Assembly (NCBI RefSeq): GCF_024323335.1
Contig: NC_066581.1
Location: 180,785,330-180,849,329 of the forward strand
Origin: Lathyrus oleraceus
Taxonomy: Eukaryota > Streptophyta > Magnoliopsida > Fabales > Fabaceae
Length of the DNA stretch: 64,000 nucleotides
Direction: 5' to 3'
The notes beneath the pieces are model-generated. The model did no database searches. It was not told where the DNA came from and saw only the letters and a program-made list of their open reading frames with translations. Shown here in pieces: positions 1-11,104 of the stretch (within the stretch, counting starts at the first letter, position 1; the number at the start of each line of letters is the position of its first letter). Position numbers and translations under genes: made by a program.

Positions 1-420
1 TGTCAGTTCTTAAGAAACAATCTTATATCCTGGGCCAGCAAAAGACAATCAACCATTTCACTCTCCACTGTAGAAGCATAATATATATCAGCGTCTCTAT
101 GCACTACTCAGATGCTCTGGATGAAGAATCAACTAGAAGATATTCAGATATATGAGAGTAACGTTCTTATCTTATGTGATAATACGACTGCCATCTTTTT
201 ATGTAAGAACCTTATTCTGCATTCTAGAGCAAAGCACATAGAAATAAAACATCATTTTATCAGAGACTATTTTAAGAAAGGGGTAATCTCTTTAAATTTA
301 TAGATACAGACCACCAATGGGATGATATCTTCACAAAACCCTTTGCAGAAGATATATTCTCATTCATTCTGAAACACTTGAAAATTGGAAATTGGAAATT
401 TCCCAGAATGAATCAAACGT
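1..420 (+). pseudogene. Copia RNase H, C-terminal part, broken
   Basis: Frame 1 reads the last part of a copia RNase H domain, with the typical DNTTAI segment and the HSRAKHIEIKHHFIRD segment near 215-268. A TAA stop at 79-81 falls where the sister copy has a sense codon. One A is missing near 295 compared with the sister copy (29306 region), which shifts the frame just before the conserved pol C-terminus. It is the remnant of a polyprotein and cannot make a working enzyme. Confidence 0.85.
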
Positions 421-993
421 GCTTCTCTGAAATGGCGAAATATAGCTTTGAACGTAACATCTAGTGTCTGAATCTGAATCTGATACTTTTACCCGTTAGA
501 GGTCATCTAAATCAAAAATCCTCAGGATCCAATCTTTTGGTATTCCTGAAGATTAGATAGATCAACATGTGGGTTCTCTTGTGTTTGACCTTGGATCTTC
601 TAAGACATGTGTCTAGCAAAAATCAAGAGACATACCCTTGAGATCTCCTCGAGCAGTATGCTGATTTGTGGATTAGACATCCATCATTAACTTTTATCAA
701 TTTCTCCCCTAGCGTGTCAACTCTTTTTGTGTGCCATCATTATATTCAATTGTTCCTCTTCCATCTAATGCTGTGATTTTGCATGCCCCTCATTTGTACT
801 TATAGTTACCACACTTCACACTTTCACACTTTTCACTCACTTCCTACACAAACCTCTCTCTCTCAAGCATCCTCATCATCCTCAATATTATTCAACAACT
901 TCATCTCTTTCTTCATGGATTCCCCGTAACAATTAGTGTACGACTACTCACAACAAATGGAATCAACGGACCAACCTCAAAGTTCTTCTCACC
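421..993 (+). other. Sirevirus spacer between pol and env-like ORF
   Basis: This non-coding stretch is collinear with 29400-29990 of the complete Sirevirus. It contains a CT-rich tract with CTCTCTCTC near 855-865. No ORF of note is seen. Its right boundary, TCACC at 989-993, is the candidate left target duplication of Ogre A; the matching right copy is not in the window because the Ogre A 3' LTR is truncated. Confidence 0.6.
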
Positions 994-3900
994 TGTAAGA
1001 CCCCAACTTTGAGCCTAAGATTCCTCATGCTATCTCATCATATGTATTAGCATTGGGATCACAACTTGGCATCCTCCTCACCCCTCATTCATTGGTTTTG
1101 TATTGGGAGATATCACCAAGCACTTTTGATTGTATCATACTTCATTTTTCTTTATTTTACAAACAAAAATACCAAAAATATGTCAATGTATAGTATATTG
1201 TTTTGTAGGTAGTGTAGATGCCCATATATGCTCTATCAAGCTCATATCTAGGGTTTGAGACCCTTAATGCAAGGAGCTCAATCAAGAATTGGTCCAAAAT
1301 ATCTCTAGACATCATATATGAATCCCTATGATATTCACATATTATTTTGATTAAGAGATCATCAAGAGATTGAAGTTTGTTTGCCTTGGAAACCCTAATT
1401 CATCTGGGTATCTTGTGTGACTTCTTCAACAAGTTTCTTCAACATTTGATCAAATATTTCATCGGATACTTCAAATTACATCATATTATTCATATATAAT
1501 CCTCCATGAGTTCCAAAAGTCAAGAGAATGTCAAGCTAGCAAGGTGATTCGTGGTGGTTGACCAGAGAAAGTCCACTAGTCAAAACTAAGGTTCCCTAGA
1601 CCCTATCTCCTACACTTGTTGTCATATGAAAATGATTCCAAGAGAAAAGTTACTCTAAATGACATTACAATCAACTTTAATGTTAAGGTCTAGAGATAAT
1701 TTTTCTTGTAAAGTCATTTTTTATGGTGAAAGATTATAGGTCATTTGATCTAACCCTAGTTTGGAGGTCAACTTCCCAAGACCATAACTTGCTCAATTTG
1801 GATTTGGAGTAAGTGCAAACTCAACTTTCAAATGCATGTGCCAAGAGGAAACATTATAGGTCATTTTGGGCCATTACCATTGAACAAGTGATTTTCCTCA
1901 ACTTCTAAAATGCCTAACTCCCTCATGCCAAATCCAAATGAGGTCAAATTTGTGACCATATTGAAGAGGTTTTAAATATATACAACTTTTATGAAGGAAA
2001 TTTTCTCATTTGAAGTCCATAGAAAAATTTATTCACGGTGGAAGAAGTAAACATTTGACTTGGGACTTAGAAAATTTTCAAATATGTTTGATTTCCCAAA
2101 CTTCCACCTCAAAATTCATCATGATCCAAGCTTAAAATGAAAACGTGTTCAACATGAAAGTTGTCCCCCTTGATCTTAACTACCCAAAACATCCAATATC
2201 ATGTCATTTAGATTAAATTTGAGGGACTTGCGCATGGCTTCATTATGGGAAGTGTTTTGGCAAGATTGGACTTCACATGATCATTTCCTTTTGCATGCTT
2301 CCACATGATGATTTCAGCATACTTTGTACACAAATTGGGAGTGGATTGCATCATCCTCAAGGCCCATATAATTTCCCATGCACCCATACAAGGAGGTTTC
2401 TAATTTTGTCCAATTTTTAAGTGGTGCAAATATCAAGTGCATTGCCTATTTGAACAAGCTTAAGGCTTCAGATTCATCATCAAGATCTTCTGTTTGGAAG
2501 TTAAAACTCTAGAAATTCACTTCCCTTTTTATCTCATTTGGTTTCTGTAAGCAAGAGGAGGAGAAAGCATTAAAATCCAGATCAAGATCAAGTGAAATCA
2601 GATCAAATCGAAGTTGATTTTTCAGAAACTTCTTCTCTTCGATTCTCTCTCAATTCTTCACTATTCTTGTTGATTTTTGGTTGTATGAAGTCCTAACAAT
2701 GTAGGAAACAAGATTGAGTTGCTTTGAGGTCAAATCGAAGCAACTCAGTTCATGATCCTCAAAATTCAATTCCCTGTATCTTTTCATATACTTGGAATTA
2801 GACAAAATTGAGGCCAGATTCAAGCACCTGAGCATTTTTTCTTTAAATCCATGTTTTTCTTTTCCATTTTGGTGATGGTTGAAGGTGAACAGTCCGGTTT
2901 GGTCCACTGGAGAAGAAGACCGGAGCTCTGGCTCCGACGATGTGTTGGAAGCAACTCAACCATAAGATCCACTTAAATTGTTTTAATCTTGAGCGTTGCT
3001 TTTGATTACCACGCGTGCAACTCATTTGACTCAGGCATATGTGGAACACGCGCTCTGATCCATCTGATCTGCCACCTCAATTAATGAGGGAGATCAGATG
3101 GTCCACGTTTTTTTGATTTTCTAAAATTCTTTTAATTGCTTTATTTTCATTAATTCCTATTAATTTCATTATTGATCCAAAAAATATGGGACTTTCACCA
3201 AAAATTTAAAATACTTTTCTCTTTCATATTCTGAATTAAAATTATTTTTTGGATCAATATTGATATTTTTCATGATTTAATTGTATTTGTGCATATTTTT
3301 AATTGTTTGAAAATACTTCTTACTTTTCAAAAATAATGAAATTTTTTCTCCAAGGTCCTTCGACCTTGTTTGACCTATGATAAATCTCTTGGCCATTTAT
3401 TTGGTGTTTTGAAGAGATTTTAGGTTTTTAAAAAAGATAATTTAATTTAATGTGTTTTAATTTGATTTTTAATTGTTTAATTGTGTAAAACATTATATTG
3501 AGCCATTTTTATTGACTTGTGAAGTTTGACTATGTGTTTGGGCCTTGGTCAAGGTTGATTTGACTTTAGTTGGATTAAAATCATTGAATTTAGGGGATTG
3601 ATGAAATGTACATGTCATCTCCCAAAATGAATGAATGATTTTAATTTGATAAAGTTCCTCCCATGACCAGTTTGTGTTTGTCTCATTTCCCCTCCCTCTT
3701 CATCTTCAATCCCATTCTATCCCTTCCCTTTCATTGGCCAATGACATCTCAATATTCTAAGGCTAATTGATTCATCAATAACTTTGTGTTAGATGAACCA
3801 ATAGAAGTATGGATGAGATTAGATCCATCATTTGATCATTTTCTTTTTGTGGGTGGTATGTTTTAGGAGTGTGGTTCATTATACCATATATCTAACATGC

Positions 3901-5589
3901 ATTAACACCAAAATTTCTATTGCCCGACCTCAGATAGTTGTGACTTCTACATAAGTCCAATTACGATTGCTTAGCATAGCGCTAAATTTTGACTCAAAGG
4001 CATAACATCTAGTAAGTGATATTGTAAGTCTCCCCCCTTTCATGGTATTGTGTGTAAACTTGGTCGTTTTTCCTTCCTTTTGAGGATGTCTTGGTTCAAG
4101 GATCCATGCTTGTGAAAAGAGGGTTGAGTGTTCTCCAAAGAATGACTCAAACAATTGAAAAGTAAAACTCCACTAACATCTAATCAACTAACCTTTGACT
4201 AACTCTTATTATTAATTGCTTTAATTTCAAGTCATTTACTTTATGCCATTTAAATTCAAGCCATTTATCATTTGCCATTATACATATCATTTAACTTGTT
4301 TACTTTAATGTCATTTTCCCATTGCTCACTTGAGCCATATATATTGATTGTATATATATTTTTTTGTATATTTTGTTTGTGCTTGTGGTCTTAGGACCTT
4401 AAAATACATAATAAACAACACAAAACCCTAAAAAATGTTTATGTGGACTGTTGGATTTGATCTGAGCTTTGGACTTAGAATTAGGCAATATTCCCTATGC
4501 AAAAGGACTTGGCCAATGCCAACATTTCTGAAACCAAGTTCTTGTGATTTGAATTTTCATCTGATGTAAGTATTGATATCCATTTGAGTTCATCTTATAC
4601 ATGGTCTTGATGCAAATTTTATTTGGAACCTGTGCCTAATGCCTTATTCTGAGCCATTCAAGGAGTATGCCATCTGATACATGAGGAAGATCATGAAGAA
4701 GACTATGAAGTTGCTAGCTTGGATGTGGCTATCTTTATTTGATGCCTTGCTCTTTATTGTGCTACTTGCTTATTGATATTGCTTGATTTAAAAGTCCAAA
4801 GGAAAAGTGGGTTTCTATATGAAATTCTTGTGTATTGGATTGCATCACATTGGTCAGATCTTTTCAACTCTTAACTTTTAATTCTTGTTTAGGATTAATC
4901 TCTTCATCTCCTCCCACTTCTTAAACTTCAAATATCTCCCCCCTTTTTAAAACCTTCTTTGCTTGTCATTTCAAACTTATACTTTATTACAAATTAGAAA
5001 CTTTGGCCTCATGCCATTGCTTTTTTTCAAATTCTTTTTCTTAATCAAACTTGTAAATGAATCTAACCATATTAGACTTAAAATTTCAAAAGACAAAAAG
5101 AACTAACACTCATTCAAACTCTTTTAGGCCTTTTGTGCCTCTTTTAAAATTTTTTTTTTTAAAAGAAATCAACTCACTTTGAAATTGATACCACGAACTA
5201 CGAGGTTTTGATCCCTCATTTTATGTTGGTACGTAGGCACAAGTCCGAAGGTCTTGTCAAACATAAAAATGTAATCAATGAATTCTTTTCTCATCCCCAT
5301 ATTCTATTTGTTGCAAGCATCTTTTATACCAAAAACACATACACACATAAAAAAGGGCTCCCTAGGAGTACCTAGGACACTTTGGGTGCTAACACCTTCC
5401 CTCTGTGTAACCAACCCCCTTACTTGTAATCTCTGGCATTTTATTAGTTTTAATTTGAAAACTTCTTATCTTTGGGTTTTGGTCGTACTTTTCCCTTTTC
5501 CTTTGGAAACAATAAAAGCGCGGTGGCGACTCTGGTTTTATTGACGTTAATTTTATCCATAATTTAATGGTCATGAATTTACCGCCTCA
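994..5589 (+). repeat. Ogre A 5' LTR (4596 bp)
   Basis: The LTR begins TGTAAGACCCCAACTTTG and ends ACCGCCTCA. Both ends are found again at the other Ogre-type LTRs in this window (starts at 36614, 39629, and in reverse at 47974, 60833 and 60956; end ACCGCTACA at 44759). The body is AT-rich and non-coding; short ORFs in it are not conserved between copies. Compared with the 3' LTR it lacks a segment near 1800 and one near 2480, indels that arose after insertion. It contains GGTGGCGACTCT at 5522-5533, a primer-site-like motif inside U5. Confidence 0.9.
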
Positions 5590-5598
5590 GAAAATAAG

Positions 5599-5616
5599 TA
5601 GCGACTCTGCTGGGGA
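5599..5616 (+). promoter_or_regulatory. Ogre A primer-binding site
   Basis: TAGCGACTCTGCTGGGGA lies 9 bp after the LTR end. It differs at the second base from TGGCGACTCTGCTGGGGA, the site reported for Ogre and linked to tRNA-Arg. Its position just inside the LTR boundary supports the boundary call. The changed base would pair with the CCA end of the tRNA and may weaken priming. Confidence 0.75.
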
Positions 5617-6436
5617 GTAGTCCTCAAATTATGTGTATATAATTTGTATATTTGTTTTATGTGATATAATCTTCTTGTTGTGCTTGGTGATCTCTGAGTG
5701 GTGAGATAAGTTCTAACCCAAACTTGAGTGCAATTAAGATAGGAGGATGGTATAGTCATGTTCGACTTGTGTGGAGTAGTCCTTAACAAGTTGGCTTGAG
5801 ACCCATCTACTTAGTGGAGGCCCTTTTGGAGCTATTGATGTCACACAAGTTATTCGTGGTTAGGCATTACTTTCTCTGATTTCGGTCCGAGACACTGAGG
5901 ACCTTAGAACATTTAACCCAACTTGGCCTATTTAGGACATAGTGCGAAGATTGTTCAAGTGTAGACTTGATAAAAGTTGTTACACGATACTACACTCGAA
6001 CGAGTTTCTCTTGAGAATATTATGGGTTGATGAGTCAGTCATCCTAACCTATAATATCCGATAGATGGAATTAAGACTCTGGGAACTTTTTAGAACATGA
6101 TTTACAGGTTTTTAACCTTAGTACACACCTTTGGGATGATCCTTCACCTGAGTCCATGCTCATGACTCACAATAAACCCTTGATTCTTGGTTGATCCAAT
6201 TGAGTCTTGTCAATATCAATGGAACTTGGGTTTTGGTAAGGTGAAAACCATAATCCACCAAAATGGATGATTGATCTTGACAATGACTTGATTCATACCT
6301 TGACCCTTGTTTGTTTGCCTTGTGTGTGATCCCTTATTTGTGATTGTTGCATTGATGCATTCATGCCCATAATAACATTCATCACAGAAAAATAACTTCA
6401 AGGAACTGAGATTTTATTTGCAAATATTTTCAGACC
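5617..6436 (+). other. Ogre A untranslated leader
   Basis: This 820-bp region lies between the primer-binding site and ORF1. It holds only short, unconserved reading frames. I see no known domain. The leader is expected to carry packaging signals in this family, but no specific signal is visible here. Confidence 0.6.
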
Positions 6437-7941
6437 ATGGATTATGGACGAAGGAACACTAAGAAGTACAATTTCAGATGTCCCGATCTGAAAGAGTTAA
6501 GGAAGCTATCATCCTTTGTATTAGATTCCTTGGACTTCAAACAACGTCATGGGAAGTTTCTATCTGTGTTATCTGCTGATGTAGTGGAAGGACTCTTGAG
6601 TGTGTTGGTTCAGTTTTATGACCCTCTCTACCGTTGCTTCACTTTTCCCGATTATCAGCTTGTGCCTACGTTAGAAGAGTATGCCCATCTCTTGGAATAC
6701 CTGTTTCTGACAAAGTTCCTTTTAGTGGATTGGAGGAGATTCCCAGATCTCATCTTATAGTTGAAGTTCTTCATCTGAAAAAGTATAAGATTAAGGCTCA
6801 TTGGGTGAAGAAAGGAGGAATGTTTGGGTTGACTTCTGAGTTCCTTATTGCGAAAGCTACTGCCTTTGCTCAAGCCGGTAGTATGAATGCTTTTGAAGCT
6901 ATCTTTGTGTTGCTCATCTATGGTTTAGCTTTGTTCCCTAACATTGATGGTTTTGTTGATGTTAACGCCATTAGAATCTTGATTGGGAATCATGTGCCTA
7001 CTTTGTTAGGTGATATGTACTTCTCTTTGCATTTGAGGAATTATAAAGGTGGTGAGACTATTGTGTGTTGTGTTCCTCTTCTCTACAAGTGGTTTATTTC
7101 GCACTTACCTCAGACGCTTGGTTTTGTGGAGAACAGGAAATGTCTACGGTGGTCTCAGATAGTTATGTCCCTCACTAATGATGATATTGTTTGGTATGAT
7201 TTTCTATTGAGTAGCTTGGATATTATTGATAGTTGTGGTGAATTCTCTAATGTGCCTCACATTGGTACACAAGGAGGAATCAACTACAACCCTGCTTTGG
7301 CTCGTCGGCAACTTGGCTTCCTTTTGAGAGACAAACCTAATAACACTCAGTTAAAAGGTCTTTTTTATCAAGAGGGTAAAGATCCCCAACATTTGAAGCA
7401 GAAGATAATTCATGCTTGGCATAATGTGAATAGGAAAGGAAGATTTGAGCTTGGTCTGCGCAACTGTGTAGCTTTAGAAGCTTACACTACTTGAGTGAAG
7501 AAGAGAGCTTTGGAATTAAAGATGTCGTATTCTTGTGAAAGACCTATGCCTATGGTTGTGGTTGAGCCATTAACTCTCCCTAACCAAGATGTAGAGGAGT
7601 TGGAAGATGCACTTGCCAAGATGAAGCAAGAGAAGGATATGTGGGAAGAGCAGTTCCGTGCTTTGAGCCAAAAGCATGAGGAGTTGCAGCTTGAGTCTAA
7701 GGACAAGGATGCACTGATTGAACTTCTAGAAGACCGAGCAGTGAAGAGACAGAGAGAGCCAGAGAGTCCATCATCCTCTAGTATGCCTCAGCCTTCCGGT
7801 GCTTGGAAGAAGATTGTTGACCAGCTTATCTTCGAGAATGCTCAGATGAAGACTTCTTTTGAGACCTAGATTCGACGCATCCAAAGGAAGTACGGGCCAG
7901 CAACCAGATCATCTGATACTATTGTTAGGGGATCCTTAGGA
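6437..7941 (+). pseudogene. Ogre ORF1 (extra ORF upstream of gag), broken
   Basis: Ogre elements carry an additional ORF before gag whose function is unknown. The N-terminal part starts at ATG 6437 and includes the FTFPDYQLVPTLEEY motif typical of this family, related to the plant mobile domain-like proteins (DUF7745-type, from memory). One G is missing near 6694, so the protein continues in another frame from about 6696 (SLGIPVSDKVPFSGLEEIP). A TGA at 7492-7494 replaces a Trp codon, and a TAG at 7867-7869 breaks the end. The C-terminal part, 7600-7740, is rich in Glu and Lys heptads and looks like a coiled coil. The natural stop is near 7941. Confidence 0.8.
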
Positions 7942-8240
7942 TGATTAGTTTCCTTTTCTCTTGTATTTTTATTTTGGTTTCTGAAATTGTACTCAGTGTA
8001 ATCCTTCCAAAATTATATGAATAAAAGAGATTTTTATGGTCAATCAAATTTGTTATTGTTATTATATATATTTGCAAATAAAATAGTATGTTCCTTGAAA
8101 ATAAAAACAAACAAAACATTGCATTTCATGCATCATTTGCATAACAACTTTTCTTCTGCCAGATGTCTTATTGGTTATTCTTTTGTGCTTCAGCCAACCT
8201 GACTCACCGATACAACACTCATGCCAATCAACCGAGAATC
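7942..8240 (+). other. Spacer between Ogre ORF1 and gag
   Basis: About 300 bp of AT-rich sequence with no conserved reading frame. A frame open from 8163 runs into gag, but the first convincing start is ATG 8241, where the acidic coiled-coil gag N-terminus begins. Confidence 0.5.
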
Positions 8241-8967
8241 ATGGAACATTTGGAACAAGAGAACCGAGAACTGAAAGATGAGATTTCTCACTTGACCACT
8301 ATGATGGAGTTTGTCCTAGCTACTCAGAATCAACCTTCTCCAACTCCTGCAACTCTTCCTCCTCAGAGGACTGTCATCTCAGAGGTTACTACCTCAATTG
8401 TGCCTGCTACTCAACCTGGTCCATGCCTACCGGATTCCCATGGGGAATGCCATGAAACTTTGTGCCTGAAGGTTTTGCGCCTACTTTTGCTTCCATGTCG
8501 GCATCTAGCCCGGTCATGTCTGTTCTGCCTCCAGTTGTTCATACCCTTCCTCATGTCGAGGACACCATCTACCGTTCTGAGACGTTTGGAGGACCTAATG
8601 TTTTTGAGAAGATAGATGAGATGAAGGATCAGTTCCTTGAGCTGCGAAAGGAATTGAAGACTTTAAGAGGAAATGACCTGTTTGGTAAGAGTGTTGTTGA
8701 ACTTTGCTTAGTGCCGAATGTCAAAATCCCGATGAAGTTCAAAGTCCCTGACTTTGAAAAGTATAAGGGAAATACCTGTCAACTTAGCCATCTTGTCATG
8801 TATGCCAGGAAAATGTCGATGTAAACTGATAATTATCAGTTATTGATTCACTACTTCCAAGACAATCTTACTGGTGCCTCTCTGAGGTGGTATATGGGGT
8901 TAAATAGTGCAAGTGTTCGCACGTTCAACAATTTGGGTGAAGCCTTTGTGAAGAAGTATATGTACAA
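8241..8967 (+). pseudogene. Ogre A gag, 5' half, interrupted by Tekay insertion
   Basis: From ATG 8241 the frame reads a Glu-rich coiled coil (MEHLEQENRELKDEI), then a Pro/Thr-rich linker, then the retrotransposon gag core with SLRWYMGLNS and FVKKYMYN. A frameshift near 8418-8423 moves the frame, a TGA follows at 8453-8455, and a TAA stands at 8822-8824. The gene is cut by the Tekay element. Removing that element and one TACAA copy joins the frame at TAC AAC ATG GAC, so the insertion split a readable frame. Confidence 0.85.
8963..8967 (+). repeat. Target site duplication of Tekay element, left
   Basis: TACAA directly precedes the TGTAACACC start of the LTR and is repeated at 17529-17533 directly after its TGTTACA end. 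The 5-bp length is the rule for gypsy integrases. Confidence 0.95.
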
Positions 8968-9098
8968 TGTAACACCCCGATAAAAATAAGATAATTATTT
9001 AATTTAAGTTAATATTATATTTATTAATTTAATTAAATAATTGGAATTTTTGGATTATTATTATTATTATTATTATTGGAATAATAATTATTGGAAAA

Positions 9099-9106
9099 TA
9101 TATAAG
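9099..9106 (+). promoter_or_regulatory. Candidate TATA box of Tekay LTR
   Basis: TATATAAG lies 131 bp into the LTR and is conserved at the same place in the 3' LTR. Its early position implies a short U3 and a long transcribed R-U5 if it is the true promoter. I cannot exclude another start further downstream. Confidence 0.4.
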
Positions 9107-9552
9107 TTAGAAATAAGGAAAAAGAGTTCCATTTTGGTAAAAAGAGTTTTCACGTGAAAACAGAGAAGCGGCTCAAAAAGAGGAAAAGGGCAGAGAGACA
9201 GAGCAAGAGGAAGAAGATTGGAGAAGAGAAAAGCTTGAAGCTTAAAGATTCGCCGGATTAACTCAGGTAAGGGGGGGTTTATCGTCGTTTAATGGGTATT
9301 ATGGATTAACATGTAATGGGTAGTGATAAGCCGTTGAATTGACCCTAATTGGGATGATGAGTGCTGAAAAATTGTGATGAATAAACTATGTTAAAACTGA
9401 AATTGAATCTGTAATTGGATGGGTAGTGATTTTCCGAAAACGTAGCTTTTTACGGAATTGGAATCGGAGGTCCGGAAGTCCTCCAACGGCGGAAAATGCG
9501 GAGAATTCTGCATTCTGCTTCGTGTTAGCGCAGGAACAGCTTTCTGTCTTGC

Positions 9553-9825
9553 GTTAACCGGTTAACCCAGGGTGTTAACCGGTTAACACTGTTAGGAATT
9601 GTGAAGTATTGCTGTTTTGCTTGCGTTAACCGGTTAACCCAGGGCGTTAACCGGTTAACACTGTTGTGATTTCTGAGAAATTGCTATTCTGTCTGCGTTA
9701 ACCGGTTAACCCAGGGCGTTAACCGGTTAACACTGTTGAGTTTTGCCAGAAAGCGTGTTCTGTGTTGCGTTAACCGGTTAACCCAGGGCGTTAACCGGTT
9801 AACACTGTTGGAAATTGGAAAAATT
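9553..9825 (+). repeat. Four 72-bp repeats, each with two 14-bp palindromes
   Basis: The perfect palindrome GTTAACCGGTTAAC starts at 9553, 9574, 9625, 9646, 9697, 9718, 9769 and 9790. Spacings alternate 21 and 51 bp, so the unit is exactly 72 bp, present four times. The 42-base block around each palindrome pair is nearly identical between units while the 30-bp spacers differ, so the palindromes look maintained. The same eight sites occur in the 3' LTR (16101-16351). Confidence 0.95.
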
Positions 9826-10083
9826 AATATTTGAATAATGTGTGCATAATTGGTGTTTGGCCTATATTGGCGTATGATGTAATAGGGATTAATTCCCGCT
9901 GTTTTGAGCAGTATAGGTATTAGTGGAGGGTGCTAATAATGTGATTAATTATTTGACATGATATGATGTTTTGATACATGTGTTGATGAATGTATGATGG
10001 TATGCATAATGCTGTGAATGTATATGTTATGTATGCAATTGTGAATGGACTGTTTATGGCTTAGAGTGTGAGCATATGTCCAT

Positions 10084-10294
10084 TGTGGATTATTGTTGAT
10101 GATTCTGCATTGCTAGGTGATTTAGCATGCATATTGTGGCCTTTATGTTAGTAGCTAATTCCCATGGTGAGGAATTAGTGAGTTAGTCATTATGGACTGT
10201 TGTTGATGTTTGCATGCTAGGTGAATTAGCGTGCATAGCATGGCCCTTGGGGTGGTAGCTAATTCCCGTGGTGAGGAATTAGTGAGTGAGTCAC
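10084..10294 (+). repeat. Two-copy repeat with inverted-repeat core
   Basis: Two copies of about 104 bp share the block GCTAATTCCC(A/G)TGGTGAGG and following bases. Each includes a hairpin-capable inverted repeat, CTAATTCC with GGAATTAG separated by 8 nt (10155-10178 and 10259-10282). The 3' LTR has the same structure. No function is known to me. Confidence 0.75.
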
Positions 10295-10847
10295 TAGGTC
10301 TCAAATGAGTGGGACTAGTGGGCTTGGTAGCCGTATCTGGATTTGATCGGTGAGGTTGAACTATATGTTCACGAATAGTCGGTACCGCATGCATGGAGTC
10401 TCATTGCATAATGTATGTATGGCGTATAATATGAATGGATGTATTCCAATATTATACGTGTGTTTGTGTTGGCATTGAGTATGAGTATGAATTGTGTTGG
10501 TATTGAGCATGATAATTGAGTTGATGTGCCGTTACTGAATGTGTGATATGATTAGGGTGATTAATGTGTTATTTACTTAGCATTACATGATATTTTATAA
10601 TGCTTTTTATATCGATTGAGGAACTCACCCTTACAACTATTTTTCAGGTAACGAGCAGTGATTGAGTAGAAGCTAGTGCTTGGAGTCTAGTGTAGTCTCC
10701 TTAGTGGGTCATGCTCTGATAGATGTAACATCGGGACGGGATATTTTACCTTGTTGAATAATTTTACATGTAATGTGTTACATGTTTTGCATGATTGATT
10801 TGATTTCTATCTGCTGCGTATTGTGCAAATGCTTTATGTTTTGAATT

Positions 10848-10853
10848 AATAAA
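10848..10853 (+). promoter_or_regulatory. Candidate polyadenylation signal of Tekay LTR
   Basis: AATAAA is followed by a GT-rich stretch (GGTGTGAAGTGTTTGTGTG, 10880 onward) about 130 bp before the LTR end. The same motif is present in the 3' LTR near 17396-17401. Confidence 0.45.
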
Positions 10854-10984
10854 AGAGCATGACAGTTATTATGGTGAATGGTGTGAAGTGTTTGTGTGAC
10901 ACCCTTAATTGCACCTTTACTCTGATGTATATATTTGTTGTTTTAATTAAATATTTGGGGTAATTAAGAAGGGTGTTACATTAG

Positions 10985-10997
10985 TGGTATCAGAGCA
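10985..10997 (+). promoter_or_regulatory. Tekay primer-binding site
   Basis: TGGTATCAGAGCA lies 4 bp after the LTR end. It is complementary to the 3' end of plant initiator tRNA-Met, the usual primer of chromoviruses and many other plant LTR elements. Confidence 0.9.
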
Positions 10998-11104
10998 TAG
11001 TCGGTCGAGTCAAGTCGTAATTATTCTGTTTCCCTGTATGTGATAGGTGTTGTGTAACCCTATCCGTACTTATTCTTTTAGCTTGTTGGGTTTTCAGAAT
11101 AGAG

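Larger units (their letters stand above)
1..993 (+). mobile_element. Sirevirus-type Ty1/copia fragment, 3' part
   Basis: This is the end of a copia pol gene followed by a non-coding spacer. It matches 29010-29990 of the complete Sirevirus in this window base for base over long stretches (for example the segment following the pol end and the line of CT-rich sequence near 840-880 against 29830-29870). The left end lies outside the window. The right end is cut at 993, where the LTR of Ogre A begins, so this element was the insertion target of Ogre A. Its env-like ORF would start near 960, at the position matching 29982, and is interrupted almost at once. Confidence 0.85.
8968..10980 (+). repeat. 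Tekay 5' LTR (2013 bp)
   Basis: It starts TGTAACACCCC and ends GGGTGTTACA. A TATATAAG box lies at 9099-9106 and an AATAAA polyadenylation signal at 10848-10853. It includes a TTA microsatellite near 9055-9077, a fourfold 72-bp repeat of palindromes (9553-9825), and a two-copy repeat of about 104 bp (10084-10294). It is the same length as the 3' LTR, with substitutions only. Confidence 0.97.

Noticed and set aside
994..5589. Two separate elements, because GGTGGCGACTC inside U5 looks like a primer-binding site
   Set aside because: The solo LTRs with exact target duplications extend about 60 bp beyond this motif, so it lies inside the LTR.
9553..9825. Possible CRISPR-like array because of regular spacing
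   Set aside because: The repeats are short perfect palindromes in a plant LTR, with conserved flanks and related spacers. Both LTRs carry them, so this is an LTR feature.
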